Assembly: GCA_903905505.1 (NCBI GenBank) | Contig: CAIVGL010000127.1 | Span: forward strand, 1 to 33,798 | From: an uncultured Bacteroidia bacterium | Lineage (GTDB): Bacteria > Bacteroidota > Bacteroidia > Bacteroidales > Prolixibacteraceae | DNA: 33,798 nucleotides | Direction of reading: 5' to 3' | The notes under the pieces: generated by a model | The model's input: the letters and a program-made list of their open reading frames with translations, nothing else | The model's database searches: none | Told to the model about the DNA's origin: nothing | Part shown: positions 25,975 to 33,682 of the stretch, piece by piece | Position numbering within the stretch: the first letter of the stretch is position 1 | Layout: each line of letters begins with the position of its first letter | Position numbers and translations under genes: made by a program

Positions 25975-26469
25975 ATGAAAAGAGTCATTCTGGTGCGCCA
26001 TGCTAAAAGTATTTCATACGGCTACGATCAAGATTATGATCGCACGTTAACCGACAGAGGAGAAGACGATGCGGCTAAGATTAGTGCAGAACTTAAACGC
26101 TTAGGGGTTAAGGCCGATCTATTTATTGCCAGCCCTGCAGTTCGAACAACGCAGACGGCTAAGATTTATGCTCAAGCTTTAGACTATGATGCTACGACTA
26201 TCCGTTTCGAAAAGAAACTCTTTAGTGGTAAATCGGCTGAAAATTTTCTAGCGATGTTACAGGAGCTTGAAGACGAGAAACAGACTGTTATCGTCTTTGG
26301 ACATAATCCAACAGTCTATTACTATTTACACTTTCTGCTAGACGATTTTACGGCAGATGTGCCCACCTGTTCTACCGTAGGGATCGACTTTCAGGTCGAC
26401 AGTTGGGATCAGTTAGCCGAAAACCAAGGGACTCTGGCCTTCCGACTGATTCCTAATCAATTCGATTAA
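25975..26469 (+). CDS. sixA: SixA-like phosphohistidine phosphatase (histidine phosphatase superfamily)
   Basis: The 164-residue protein begins MKRVILVRHAKS, giving the RHG-type catalytic histidine H9. The second catalytic histidine lies in TVIVFGHNPTVYY, and conserved arginine is in LFIASPAVRTTQTAKIYAQ. Small single-domain members like this are SixA-type phosphatases that remove phosphate from phosphohistidine proteins such as Hpt domains or PTS-type proteins. The target here is unknown. Its stop codon is one base from the stop of the convergent OsmC gene, and no terminator separates them. Confidence 0.85.
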   Translation: MKRVILVRHAKSISYGYDQDYDRTLTDRGEDDAAKISAELKRLGVKADLFIASPAVRTTQTAKIYAQALDYDATTIRFEKKLFSGKSAENFLAMLQELEDEKQTVIVFGHNPTVYYYLHFLLDDFTADVPTCSTVGIDFQVDSWDQLAENQGTLAFRLIPNQFD

Positions 26470-26470
26470 A

Positions 26471-26875
26471 TCACCAGTTAAAAATTGCGGTCTGTTTAAT
26501 ATCTGGATGCAAACTCAATGCCACCGGACAAGTTTTTGTCACCGCTTCTAGAATAGCCTTGTCTTTGTCCGTAAATTCACCTTTAGGAAAAGTGAATTCA
26601 ACAATGATCTCCCCAATTCTTCGTGGCTCAGCGGACATAATTTTGGTCGTCGCAATCTTCGTTCCCGTTAAATCAAGACCCTTGTCGCGAGCCTTAATCC
26701 CCATAATAGTCATCATGCAAGCACTTAGTGCCGTTGCCACTAAATCTGTCGGAGAGAAGGCCTCACCTTTGCCTTGATTGTCTACTGGGGCATCTGTAAG
26801 AATTCTTTTGCCCGATTGGAGATGCTCATTTTCAGTCCTTAGTTCCCCTAAGTAGGTCGTCTGTGAAGTTGCCAT
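26471..26875 (-). CDS. OsmC-family protein
   Basis: The 134-residue protein matches the OsmC/Ohr family, thiol-dependent peroxide reductases or related proteins. The two conserved cysteines are in ATALSACMMTIMGIKA (about residue 53) and VTKTCPVALSLHPDIK (about residue 115). The ending TAIFNW is common in the YhfA-like/OsmC branch. It may reduce organic hydroperoxides, but this subgroup is less well characterised than Ohr. It is monocistronic, divergent from riboflavin synthase. Confidence 0.87.
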   Translation of the reverse strand: MATSQTTYLGELRTENEHLQSGKRILTDAPVDNQGKGEAFSPTDLVATALSACMMTIMGIKARDKGLDLTGTKIATTKIMSAEPRRIGEIIVEFTFPKGEFTDKDKAILEAVTKTCPVALSLHPDIKQTAIFNW

Positions 26876-26972
26876 AAAGAATAAATTTTAGCTGCAAGAT
26901 AATAAAAACTGAGATCTCTTTATTGCCTTTATAAAAGCGTTAACTTCGCAGTGAAATTTAAACCACACGATC

Positions 26973-27575
26973 ATGTTTTCAGGAATTGTTGAAGGAATGG
27001 GCACAATAGTGGCGATTGAGAAGGAGCGCGAGAATGTTCACCTAACCTTAAGCTGCGATTTTGTAAGCGATTTAAAAATCGACCAAAGCGTATCGCATAA
27101 CGGCGTTTGTCTGACCGTGGTCAAAAAGACCAATTCGACCTATACGGTAACTGCGATCCAAGAGACGTTGTTAAAGTCAAACCTTGGACTCGTCAAAGTT
27201 GGGGAGAAGATTAACCTCGAACGGAGCATGATGATCAATGGGCGTCTAGATGGACACATCGTTCAAGGACATGTCGACCAGACCGCTGTGTGTTCTGCAA
27301 TCCAAGAATCAGATGGCAGCTGGTATTTTACGTTTAAATATGAGTTTGATCGAGAGAAAGCATTAAAAGGATATATGACTGTTGAGAAAGGTTCAGCAAC
27401 CGTAAATGGGGTTAGTTTGACCGTCGTTAATTCTCAAGATGACTCCTTTCAAGTAGCGATCATTCCCTATACCTATGAGCATACAAACTTTCATGCCTTT
27501 GCGGTTGGCTCAGTGGTGAACCTTGAATTCGATATTATCGGAAAGTACCTAAGTCGCCTAGCGAGCTATAGATAG
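26973..27575 (+). CDS. ribE: Riboflavin synthase, alpha subunit
   Basis: The 200-residue enzyme has the typical N-terminus MFSGIVEGMGTI and two tandem lumazine-binding domains (about 1-97 and 98-200), each with its own SVSHNGVCLTVV-like and GSATVNGVSLTVV-like motif. The inter-domain signature RLDGHIVQGHVDQ is intact. It dismutates two 6,7-dimethyl-8-ribityllumazine molecules to riboflavin in the cytoplasm. Other rib genes are not nearby. A terminator follows 19 bp after the stop. Confidence 0.96.
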   Translation: MFSGIVEGMGTIVAIEKERENVHLTLSCDFVSDLKIDQSVSHNGVCLTVVKKTNSTYTVTAIQETLLKSNLGLVKVGEKINLERSMMINGRLDGHIVQGHVDQTAVCSAIQESDGSWYFTFKYEFDREKALKGYMTVEKGSATVNGVSLTVVNSQDDSFQVAIIPYTYEHTNFHAFAVGSVVNLEFDIIGKYLSRLASYR

Positions 27576-27594
27576 ATTTTTATACGTCAATACC

Positions 27595-27634
27595 AAAAGA
27601 GGGTCTATTTTCAATGAAAATAGACCCTCTTTTT
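27595..27634. terminator. Bidirectional intrinsic terminator
   Basis: An 18-bp perfect stem (27595-27612 with 27616-27633) with an AAT loop has an AGAGGGTCTA core, A-rich on the left and T-rich on the right. It sits between the convergent ribE and HU-CCDC81/SPOR genes and can serve both. Confidence 0.92.
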
Positions 27635-27653
27635 ATACCTCATAAAATCGATT

Positions 27654-28634
27654 TTAGTTTCTTGAAACCCAATATCCAGATTTAGGATCTGCTTCTTGTA
27701 AATGCTGCAAGGCAGTAAATGCCTCACTCTTATCGGCATATGCCTGCACGACAATTAAAAATGTACCGTTAGGCATAACCTTAAGCTCCGAAGTATACCC
27801 ATCCTTTTGAAGACGCTCTAAAAAATTTTGGGCATTTTCGCGAATATTAAAACACCCTCCAATTATCCGATACCTGGAAGCTGCAGTAGAGAGCACTTTA
27901 ACTGGAACTACCGCCTCCTTAACAACTGGCGTTTCCACTTCAACCTTCGTCTCTACAGGTTGATCGATTGGCTCCACAGCTACCTTAGGAGTTACCGCAT
28001 TAACAAGCGGAACAATCACTGGAAGTGGAGCAGTACTGGAAGTTTGAAGATTAACCGTAGGTTGTGAATTCCAAGCATTTTTAGATACTGGAACAAGAAT
28101 AAGGGCTAAAACAATAGGGATTCCAATTGCAAAAGCTTTGACTTTTCCTGCGCGAGAACCTCGACGAGAAGCATCCTTATCTGCAAAAATTCGTTTCGTT
28201 GGAGTAAGCTCCTTCCATTGTAATTGTGGGAACTGGAAACCTTCCATTCCATATGCTTCTAAAAGGAAATTTCCCTTTACCTCTGGTTCAAAAATAAGTT
28301 TCTCGTTTCGATCAAACTTCAGGGAGCCAATATTTTGGAATAGGATACGGTCGCCATTTTCAAGCTTAGACCAGGTCTCGTCAACAAACTCCGCAACAAT
28401 CTGACGAGCCTCAAGATATCCAACCCCTTCAATTTCGGAGATGTAATTAACCAACAATCCATCGTTTTTCGATAACTTGCTCGTGAAGATTACCTCTTTT
28501 ACTGGTGGATTAAAGCGATTATTCGCAAGATCCATCTCTGCCGGACGGTAATTTGTGACAAATCCGCCTAGCTCGGGAACGATCACACAGTCATGCAAAC
28601 GCAATAATTCGATCAAATAAAATGTAATATCCAT
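27654..28634 (-). CDS. HU-CCDC81-type DNA-binding-like protein with membrane helix and SPOR domain
   Basis: The product has 326 residues. Two tandem N-terminal domains (about 1-60 and 62-130) match the prokaryotic CCDC81-like HU domains: YLIELLRLHDCVIVPELGGFVTNYRPAE..., then VNYISEIEGVGYLEARQIVAEFVDETWSKLENGDRILFQNIGSLK. A basic stretch and one membrane helix follow (about 167-185, FAIGIPIVLALILVPV), then a Pro/Val-rich spacer and a C-terminal SPOR domain (about 250-326; YRIIGGCFNIRENAQNFLERL). SPOR domains bind denuded septal peptidoglycan, so the topology would put the HU-like part in the cytoplasm and SPOR in the periplasm. This architecture is known in Bacteroidota, but its function is not established. 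Confidence 0.9.
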   Translation of the reverse strand: MDITFYLIELLRLHDCVIVPELGGFVTNYRPAEMDLANNRFNPPVKEVIFTSKLSKNDGLLVNYISEIEGVGYLEARQIVAEFVDETWSKLENGDRILFQNIGSLKFDRNEKLIFEPEVKGNFLLEAYGMEGFQFPQLQWKELTPTKRIFADKDASRRGSRAGKVKAFAIGIPIVLALILVPVSKNAWNSQPTVNLQTSSTAPLPVIVPLVNAVTPKVAVEPIDQPVETKVEVETPVVKEAVVPVKVLSTAASRYRIIGGCFNIRENAQNFLERLQKDGYTSELKVMPNGTFLIVVQAYADKSEAFTALQHLQEADPKSGYWVSRN

Positions 28635-28654
28635 ATCCTGCTTTTTGAACGTAT

Positions 28655-28662
28655 CAAATATA
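28655..28662 (-). promoter_or_regulatory. Predicted -7 box of the HU-CCDC81/SPOR gene
   Basis: The minus strand reads TATATTTG, a full TAnnTTTG match, 21 bp upstream of the ATG. No TTG is present at the usual -33 distance. Confidence 0.35.
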
Positions 28663-28702
28663 AGAATTAATTGTAATTTCGGAACTAAGTAATTAGAAAA
28701 AT

Positions 28703-29731
28703 ATGGGACGCCAAGTATTAGTTACGGGTGGAACTGGATATATTGGTTCACACACTGTTGTAGAGTTGCAATCCAAAGGATTCGAGGTGATCGTCATTGA
28801 TGACCTCTCCAATTCATCGGCCGAAGTTGTCGATCAGATTGAGAAGATAAGCGGGATAAGGCCTTCGTTTGAGCAATTCAACCTGCTCGATTCGAAACGC
28901 CTAGATGCCTTCTTCCAAAAATACAGCCAGATTGAGGCCATCATCCATTTTGCAGCTTTCAAAGCGGTTGGTGAATCGGTAAACAAGCCACTGGCCTACT
29001 ATCAAAATAATCTAATCAGCTTGATGAACATCCTTGAATGCATGTCGAGGTATAAAATTAATAATTTGGTATTCTCCTCTTCTTGTACCGTTTATGGTCA
29101 GCCCGACCAGCTTCCCGTGACAGAACAGACACCAAAAAAAGAGGCCGAATCACCCTATGGAAATACCAAAGCGATTAGTGAAGAGATTCTAAATGACGTA
29201 GTGAAAGCAACTCCTGAGATCACGGCTATTGCGCTGCGTTATTTTAATCCCATTGGAGCGCATAGTTCTGCTTTAATCGGTGAACTTCCGCAAGGGGTTC
29301 CCAATAATCTAGTCCCATTTATTACACAAACAGCTGCTGGAGTTCGTAAACAATTGAGTGTTTTTGGCAATGATTATCAGACGCCTGATGGCAGTTGCAT
29401 TCGTGATTACATCAATGTTGTCGATCTTGCCAAAGCCCATGTAGTTGCCATCGACCGGTTACTAGACCAGAAAACAACAAGTCGATACGAATTTTTCAAT
29501 ATCGGAACAGGCAAAGGGGCCTCAGTCCTGGAGGTTGTCCAGACATTTGAAAAAGCAACTGGGGTAAAAGTAAATTATACTATCGTAGCACGTCGACCTG
29601 GAGATATCGAGCAGATCTATGCCGACACCACCAATGCCAACACTGTTTTAGGCTGGAAAGCAGAAGTCTCCTTGCACGACACCCTCCTTTCAGCTTGGAA
29701 TTGGGAAAAGAAGATTCGTCATATCCAGTAA
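28703..29731 (+). CDS. galE: UDP-glucose 4-epimerase
   Basis: The 342-residue short-chain dehydrogenase/epimerase interconverts UDP-glucose and UDP-galactose. The NAD-binding motif is TGGTGYIGSHT (about 8-18), the catalytic serine/threonine lies in SSSCTVYGQP, and the catalytic pair is Y152 and K156 in SPYGNTK. The segments ALRYFNPIGAH, CIRDYINVVDLAKAHV and NIGTGKGASVLEVV are typical of GalE. It is 27 nt upstream of rfbB on the same strand, a nucleotide-sugar pair likely serving surface polysaccharide synthesis. The usual downstream partners rfbA, rfbC and rfbD are not in the window. Confidence 0.95.
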   Translation: MGRQVLVTGGTGYIGSHTVVELQSKGFEVIVIDDLSNSSAEVVDQIEKISGIRPSFEQFNLLDSKRLDAFFQKYSQIEAIIHFAAFKAVGESVNKPLAYYQNNLISLMNILECMSRYKINNLVFSSSCTVYGQPDQLPVTEQTPKKEAESPYGNTKAISEEILNDVVKATPEITAIALRYFNPIGAHSSALIGELPQGVPNNLVPFITQTAAGVRKQLSVFGNDYQTPDGSCIRDYINVVDLAKAHVVAIDRLLDQKTTSRYEFFNIGTGKGASVLEVVQTFEKATGVKVNYTIVARRPGDIEQIYADTTNANTVLGWKAEVSLHDTLLSAWNWEKKIRHIQ

Positions 29732-29758
29732 ACAACACATTAACTAGACCTTTTACCT

Positions 29759-30811
29759 ATGAAAACCATACTAATCACAGGAGGTGCCGGATTTATCGGA
29801 TCACATGTCGTTCGTTTATTTGTGAACAAATATCCAGAATACAACATCGTTAATCTGGATGCGCTAACTTACGCCGGAAATCTTGAGAACCTTAAAGATA
29901 TCGACACCAAACCAAATTACACGTTTGTAAAGGGGGATATTAACGACGGTGCATTTGTGAATAATCTTTTCGATAAATACCAGTTTGATGGAGTCGTTCA
30001 TCTGGCTGCGGAATCACATGTCGACCGCTCGATTTCCGATCCAATGTCATTTATCATGACGAACATCGTAGGGACTGTTAACCTTTTAAACAGCGCACGC
30101 CAGGCCTGGAAAGAGAACTTTGAAGGTCGCCGATTCTATCATATTTCAACCGATGAAGTGTATGGTTCCTTAGGCAAGACTGGGCTCTTCTATGAAACAA
30201 CATCGTATGATCCACATAGCCCGTATTCTGCCTCTAAAGCGAGCTCCGATCATTTGGTAAGAGCCTATCACGACACCTATAAATTGCCGATAGTGATCAC
30301 CAATTGTTCAAATAACTACGGTCCAAATCAGTTTCCAGAGAAGCTAATCCCATTAGCCATTCATAATATCACCCACAATAAACCCATCCCCATCTATGGG
30401 AAAGGGGAGAATATCCGCGACTGGCTTTATGTTGAGGACCATGCCATTGCAATTGATTTAGTATACCATCAAGGGAAAGATGGAGAGACTTATAATATTG
30501 GAGGGCACAATGAGTGGACCAATATTTCGCTAATTATTCAACTTTGCAAGACTATGGATCAGAAGCTTGGCAGAGCCTCAGGCGAAAGCGAGAAACTAAT
30601 CACCTTTGTGACTGATCGCGCCGGTCATGATCTACGTTATGCCATCGATTCAACCAAAATACAAAACGAACTTGGCTGGTCGCCATCTCTTCAATTTGAA
30701 GAGGGGATTGAAAAAACGGTAGATTGGTATTTAAAGCATGCCGATTGGCTGGAGAATGTCTCCTCAGGAGCCTACGAAAAATACTACCAGAAGCAGTACA
30801 CCAATAGATAA
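29759..30811 (+). CDS. rfbB: dTDP-glucose 4,6-dehydratase
   Basis: The 350-residue enzyme makes dTDP-4-keto-6-deoxy-glucose, the first dedicated intermediate of rhamnose and other deoxysugars. It has the NAD motif TGGAGFIGSHVV (about 6-17), LAAESHVDRSI, the active-site segment STDEVYGSLG, the YxxxK pair Y156/K160 in SPYSASKASSDHLVRAYHDTY, and NNYGPNQFPEKLIPL, all diagnostic of RmlB rather than GalE. The late segment DRAGHDLRYAID is also characteristic. It follows galE by 27 nt. Thymidylyltransferase and epimerase genes that would complete the rhamnose pathway are not adjacent. Confidence 0.95.
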   Translation: MKTILITGGAGFIGSHVVRLFVNKYPEYNIVNLDALTYAGNLENLKDIDTKPNYTFVKGDINDGAFVNNLFDKYQFDGVVHLAAESHVDRSISDPMSFIMTNIVGTVNLLNSARQAWKENFEGRRFYHISTDEVYGSLGKTGLFYETTSYDPHSPYSASKASSDHLVRAYHDTYKLPIVITNCSNNYGPNQFPEKLIPLAIHNITHNKPIPIYGKGENIRDWLYVEDHAIAIDLVYHQGKDGETYNIGGHNEWTNISLIIQLCKTMDQKLGRASGESEKLITFVTDRAGHDLRYAIDSTKIQNELGWSPSLQFEEGIEKTVDWYLKHADWLENVSSGAYEKYYQKQYTNR

Positions 30812-30838
30812 ACCTGATACAGTCGCAAGCAAAGAGAG

Positions 30839-31210
30839 TTAGGCCGGTTTTGCAGGCTTTAGTTTCACCGTTATTGGCCCTTCAGACGTTTGTGTCGTCC
30901 CTTCCATTAATCCATCTTTTAAGGTCAGTTTCAAAAAGACGGTGGTATTCTCAACGAGAAAACTCAACGATAGAATATCACCTTCGAATTGTACTTTATA
31001 GATCGATAACGCGTGCCCTTCGATTGAAAATTCACCAACTAATTTCTTGTCCACCTCTTTAAGGGTAAGGGTTCCTGAATCATAAGGCTGAGGAGCTGTT
31101 GGAGCCGAAAAGTTCCATGTTCCTAAGATCCTACCATTCCCCTTGGATTCCGCATGTAGTGTTGTTACGAAAAGGGCCATCATCAAACTTAATACCTTAA
31201 AAATCTTCAT
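30839..31210 (-). CDS. Small secreted protein of unknown function
   Basis: The product has 123 residues with a clear signal peptide (about 1-20, MKIFKVLSLMMALFVTTLHA, cleavage before ESKG). The mature part begins GRILGTWNFSAPTAPQPY and has alternating short beta strands (GTLTLKEVDKKLVGEFSIEG, ILSLSFLVENTTVFLKLTLK, GTTQTSEGPITVKL), suggesting a small lipocalin-like or beta-barrel fold in the periplasm. I do not recognise a named family. It is convergent with rfbB (27-nt gap) and upstream of it lies the Y1 transposase on the same strand. Confidence 0.75.
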   Translation of the reverse strand: MKIFKVLSLMMALFVTTLHAESKGNGRILGTWNFSAPTAPQPYDSGTLTLKEVDKKLVGEFSIEGHALSIYKVQFEGDILSLSFLVENTTVFLKLTLKDGLMEGTTQTSEGPITVKLKPAKPA

Positions 31211-31257
31211 TTGTATATTTTTTAATTTTACGTTAATTGATTATTTGTCAGATCAAT

Positions 31258-31716
31258 TCACTCCTCTTCAAAAAGTGAATTCTCTTTATACGGTAAATGG
31301 TGAAAATCTAAAAACTCCATATACTCTTCTTGAAAAGAGTGTTTCCAATGGTGTTGCTCTTGATTCTGAATGTAGAGTAACGTGCTGTCAAGTTGTGAAC
31401 GACCAATGGTATATGCCGCAAATCCATTCGCCCAACCAAATGACCTGAGCGAAACAGATTGCTGTCTAAGCCATATGGTAGAACTTTGTTTTAAAGTCGT
31501 CACAGCCGATTCAATAGACAATTTTACAGGCAAAGCAATCACGATATGAACGTGATTCTCTGCTCCACCTAAGGCAATAAAACTCATCCCCTTTGACTTT
31601 GCAACCGCGGTGAGGTAACCCGAAAGTTGGCTCCGAATCTCCGCAGTAAGGAAGTTTCTTTGCCGGGAAGTTCCGATTACAACATGTAACAAGCAACTGA
31701 TAAATTCCTTCGACAT
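31258..31716 (-). CDS. Y1 (HUH) transposase, IS200-like / REP-associated tyrosine transposase
   Basis: The 152-residue single-domain protein has the HUH nuclease pattern: HVH in GGAENHVHIVIALPVKLSI, and the catalytic tyrosine is most likely in STLLYIQNQEQHHWKHSFQEEYMEFL, matching the YI.NQE.HH signature of this Bacteroidota group. Such enzymes cut and rejoin single-stranded DNA at small hairpins. I chose the ATG complementary to 31714-31716; an in-frame TTG three codons upstream is less likely. No partner tnpB is present. The frame is intact, so it may be a live single-gene IS200-like element or a domesticated RAYT. Candidate hairpins flank it (see findings). Confidence 0.85.
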   Translation of the reverse strand: MSKEFISCLLHVVIGTSRQRNFLTAEIRSQLSGYLTAVAKSKGMSFIALGGAENHVHIVIALPVKLSIESAVTTLKQSSTIWLRQQSVSLRSFGWANGFAAYTIGRSQLDSTLLYIQNQEQHHWKHSFQEEYMEFLDFHHLPYKENSLFEEE

Positions 31717-31786
31717 AATGATCAATTCTTAAGAATCAGCAATGGAGAAATGGATCTATTCAGACTCTCCGATTAGCTTGATGAAG

Positions 31787-31825
31787 GTATCTAATTATTT
31801 TAAGATTGCAAATAATTTTAGATAC
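31787..31825. repeat. Imperfect hairpin upstream of the Y1 transposase
   Basis: GTATCTAATTATTT (31787-31800) pairs with 31810-31825 with a two-base bulge, around a 9-nt loop. It lies between the GNAT gene stop and the transposase start. No T-run follows on the minus strand, so it is not a clean terminator. It could be a subterminal hairpin of the IS200-like element. Confidence 0.4.
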
Positions 31826-31843
31826 AGCAGGAGAAGCAAGTGG

Positions 31844-32482
31844 TTATTTTGATGTTTTATAGGTTACATATTTACCATCAATAAGCTTAAAACCAATTCG
31901 TTCTAAGTACTCATTATGAGCTTTACTTTGCGGTTCAATGTAGATCTGACGATAGCCCAAAAAATCGATACATCTTAGTTCACATAGATAGAATGTCTTC
32001 GCGAGTTCTGAATTTCGATGTTTTGGAACGATATAGTCTAAGCAGATTTTCAAAGTTTGCGGGTCCCTAATTTCTGCAATGATCAAGCCTATTGACTCCA
32101 TATCTGAAAATAGCAAGGCGACCAAAAATTCATCTTCAATATTAAAATCAAAAGAGGGGAAATAGGCGGAGATATCTTTTTTATAAAAACCAAGGAAATA
32201 ATTAAGGAGATGATCATCGCGATCAGGCACAAGGATTACTTCAATGGTTCTGTTTTTCTCGATCTGAATTCGATAGCGATATATCCCAATCAGCAAGGCA
32301 ATTATTGAGGAAATAGTTAAAAAAAGGCATTGCCCGATTAGTCCACCGATAAGAAATCCACCAAATAAAATTAGATAATAAGGCCAGGTCTTGAGGCTTG
32401 GCTTCGTCCATAGACTTCCAGCGACCACAAGGCAGGCGATTAAATCATAAAATAAAGTCATATGCGGATTTAGCAATTCCAT
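31844..32482 (-). CDS. Membrane protein with C-terminal GNAT-like acetyltransferase domain
   Basis: The product has 212 residues from the ATG complementary to 32480-32482; an in-frame GTG two codons upstream is the longer option. The N-terminal part (about 5-70) has two or three membrane helices (FYDLIACLVVAGSLW, YYLILFGGFLIGGLIG, CLFLTISSIIALLIGIY). The C-terminal part (about 80-212) looks like a GNAT domain: LVALLFSDMESIGLIIAEI, then DYIVPKHRNSELAKTFYLCELRCIDFLGYRQIYIEPQSKAHNEYLERIGFKLIDGKYV, where the late AHNEYLERIGF segment matches the GNAT motif B region. The substrate is unknown. The same membrane-plus-GNAT layout is one I recall from other Bacteroidota. A minus-strand -7-like TACATTTG is at 32518-32525. 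Confidence 0.72.
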   Translation of the reverse strand: MELLNPHMTLFYDLIACLVVAGSLWTKPSLKTWPYYLILFGGFLIGGLIGQCLFLTISSIIALLIGIYRYRIQIEKNRTIEVILVPDRDDHLLNYFLGFYKKDISAYFPSFDFNIEDEFLVALLFSDMESIGLIIAEIRDPQTLKICLDYIVPKHRNSELAKTFYLCELRCIDFLGYRQIYIEPQSKAHNEYLERIGFKLIDGKYVTYKTSK

Positions 32483-32598
32483 ATACACCCGAACAAAGAA
32501 AACGCAATATTGTTTATCAAATGTAAAATTAATTCCGCTAAATGGCTATTAAAAAGAGCCTTGCACGGATAAATACAACGATTAATTTACTGATTTAA

Positions 32599-32630
32599 TT
32601 GCCTATTCCCTTAAATTCTTATTAAATTTG
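32599..32630 (+). promoter_or_regulatory. Predicted promoter abutting the membrane protein gene at 32636
   Basis: TTG at 32599-32601, a 21-nt spacer and TAAATTTG at 32623-32630 match the promoter consensus. The ATG begins only 5 bases after the -7 box, so the transcript would be leaderless or nearly so. Confidence 0.45.
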
Positions 32631-32635
32631 ACCGT

Positions 32636-33142
32636 ATGACCTATTTGCTAAAAATAATAAGTGTTTTCTTAGTTGCCAGTGTAAAATACTTCTGGGCAAC
32701 GCCTTATGCGTATGGTCTAAACCTAAATACCTGGGAAACCCTATTTGCTATTGAGGCGGGTGGGATTTTAGGCTTCTTATTTTACTACTATTTTTTTTCA
32801 TTTCTATTTAAAGAACTAAAATTACTTTGGCCTTTAGTCTATAATTTCACCCCAATTCTATTTAAAGTGAGGTTTGAAAACTGGAGAGTCGTGCGTAGGA
32901 CACGGATCGAGCAGGCTAGGAAATTCACAAAACGAAATAAAACCATTGTGCTTTTACGCCAGAAATTTGGCGTTTGGGGCGTTGTTATTTTATCCCCAAT
33001 TGTCCTTTCGATCCCCCTTGGCGCCTTATTAGGCAGTAAATATTTTAAACATAACAAGCACTTTATTCCACTCATGATTTTATCAATTGCCATTTGGGGA
33101 ATCGTGTCGAGTGCCTTCTTTAGCTTATTTATGAATCAATAG
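32636..33142 (+). CDS. Small multi-pass membrane protein of unknown function
   Basis: The 168-residue protein has about four hydrophobic segments: 2-17 (TYLLKIISVFLVASV), about 36-58 (LFAIEAGGILGFLFYYYFFSFLF), about 113-130 (VWGVVILSPIVLSIPLGALLG) and about 143-165 (IPLMILSIAIWGIVSSAFFSLF). Between the second and third lies a basic cytoplasmic-looking loop (KVRFENWRVVRRTRIEQARKFTKRNK). The GVVILSPIVLSIPLGALLGSKYF segment is somewhat like small membrane proteins of the DedA or multidrug-export type, but I would not assign a function. Its end overlaps the convergent gene by 18 bp. Confidence 0.75.
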   Translation: MTYLLKIISVFLVASVKYFWATPYAYGLNLNTWETLFAIEAGGILGFLFYYYFFSFLFKELKLLWPLVYNFTPILFKVRFENWRVVRRTRIEQARKFTKRNKTIVLLRQKFGVWGVVILSPIVLSIPLGALLGSKYFKHNKHFIPLMILSIAIWGIVSSAFFSLFMNQ

Positions 33143-33682
33143 TTTTCGATTTATATTTTCTAATCGATTGACTAAACCTGCAGATTCTTCCTTAAGCCTA
33201 TAATTTTCTACCACAAGCAATAATTCGGATTTAAATTCAGGCACCTGTAGCGACATATTATAGAGCAATTGCAAGCTATTCACGCGCACAGCCACAGCCT
33301 TAGAGGTTTCTAGCAGCACCAAGCACCGGTCAATCAATTTGGCTAAAAATACTTCCGGGATTTCATGGCGTGTTAAGATCCGAGTCAGATGACGCTGCAA
33401 AGAGCTGTTTCCCACACTTAGCAGGGGGATTATAATGAGCGGTAACCTACTCTTAATCCATTCGGGGTTGCGTTCTAACAGGAGGTCCAGGATCCAAGCC
33501 GATCGCCACGCCAAAAGAGCCTCGTTCGAAGAGGTAAGATCAAGTAGTTTTTGAAATAGTTGATCATCTAAATCGGCTGTGGCTTCCCAGAATTTAAGAT
33601 CCCCAATTCCAAAAGAGTAGATTAAACTTTTAAAACTATTTTTCTCAAGGCTGAGTTGCATTTTTTTCGCTGAGATAATCAT
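33125..33682 (-). CDS. Helical-repeat (HEAT/ARM-like) protein of unknown function
   Basis: The product has 185 residues and no signal or membrane segment. It is made of leucine-rich amphipathic helices in pairs (WRSAWILDLLLERNPEWIK, LPLIIIPLLSVGNSSLQRHLTRILTRHEIP, VAVRVNSLQLLYNMSLQVPEFKSELLLVVENY), the look of an alpha-solenoid scaffold. An internal ATG at codon 8 (33659-33661) is an alternative start. The gene overlaps the convergent membrane-protein gene by 18 bp at its 3' end and the upstream partial gene at its 5' end. I do not recognise a named family. Confidence 0.7.
   Translation of the reverse strand: MIISAKKMQLSLEKNSFKSLIYSFGIGDLKFWEATADLDDQLFQKLLDLTSSNEALLAWRSAWILDLLLERNPEWIKSRLPLIIIPLLSVGNSSLQRHLTRILTRHEIPEVFLAKLIDRCLVLLETSKAVAVRVNSLQLLYNMSLQVPEFKSELLLVVENYRLKEESAGLVNRLENINRKLLIHK

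Noticed and set aside
31143-31448. A 101-codon plus-strand open frame
   Set aside because: It overlaps both the small secreted protein and the Y1 transposase in antisense and shows no protein-like pattern.
31725-31736. 12-bp palindrome ATTCTTAAGAAT
   Set aside because: It is short, AT-rich and not repeated elsewhere in the window that I could see; chance is a sufficient explanation.
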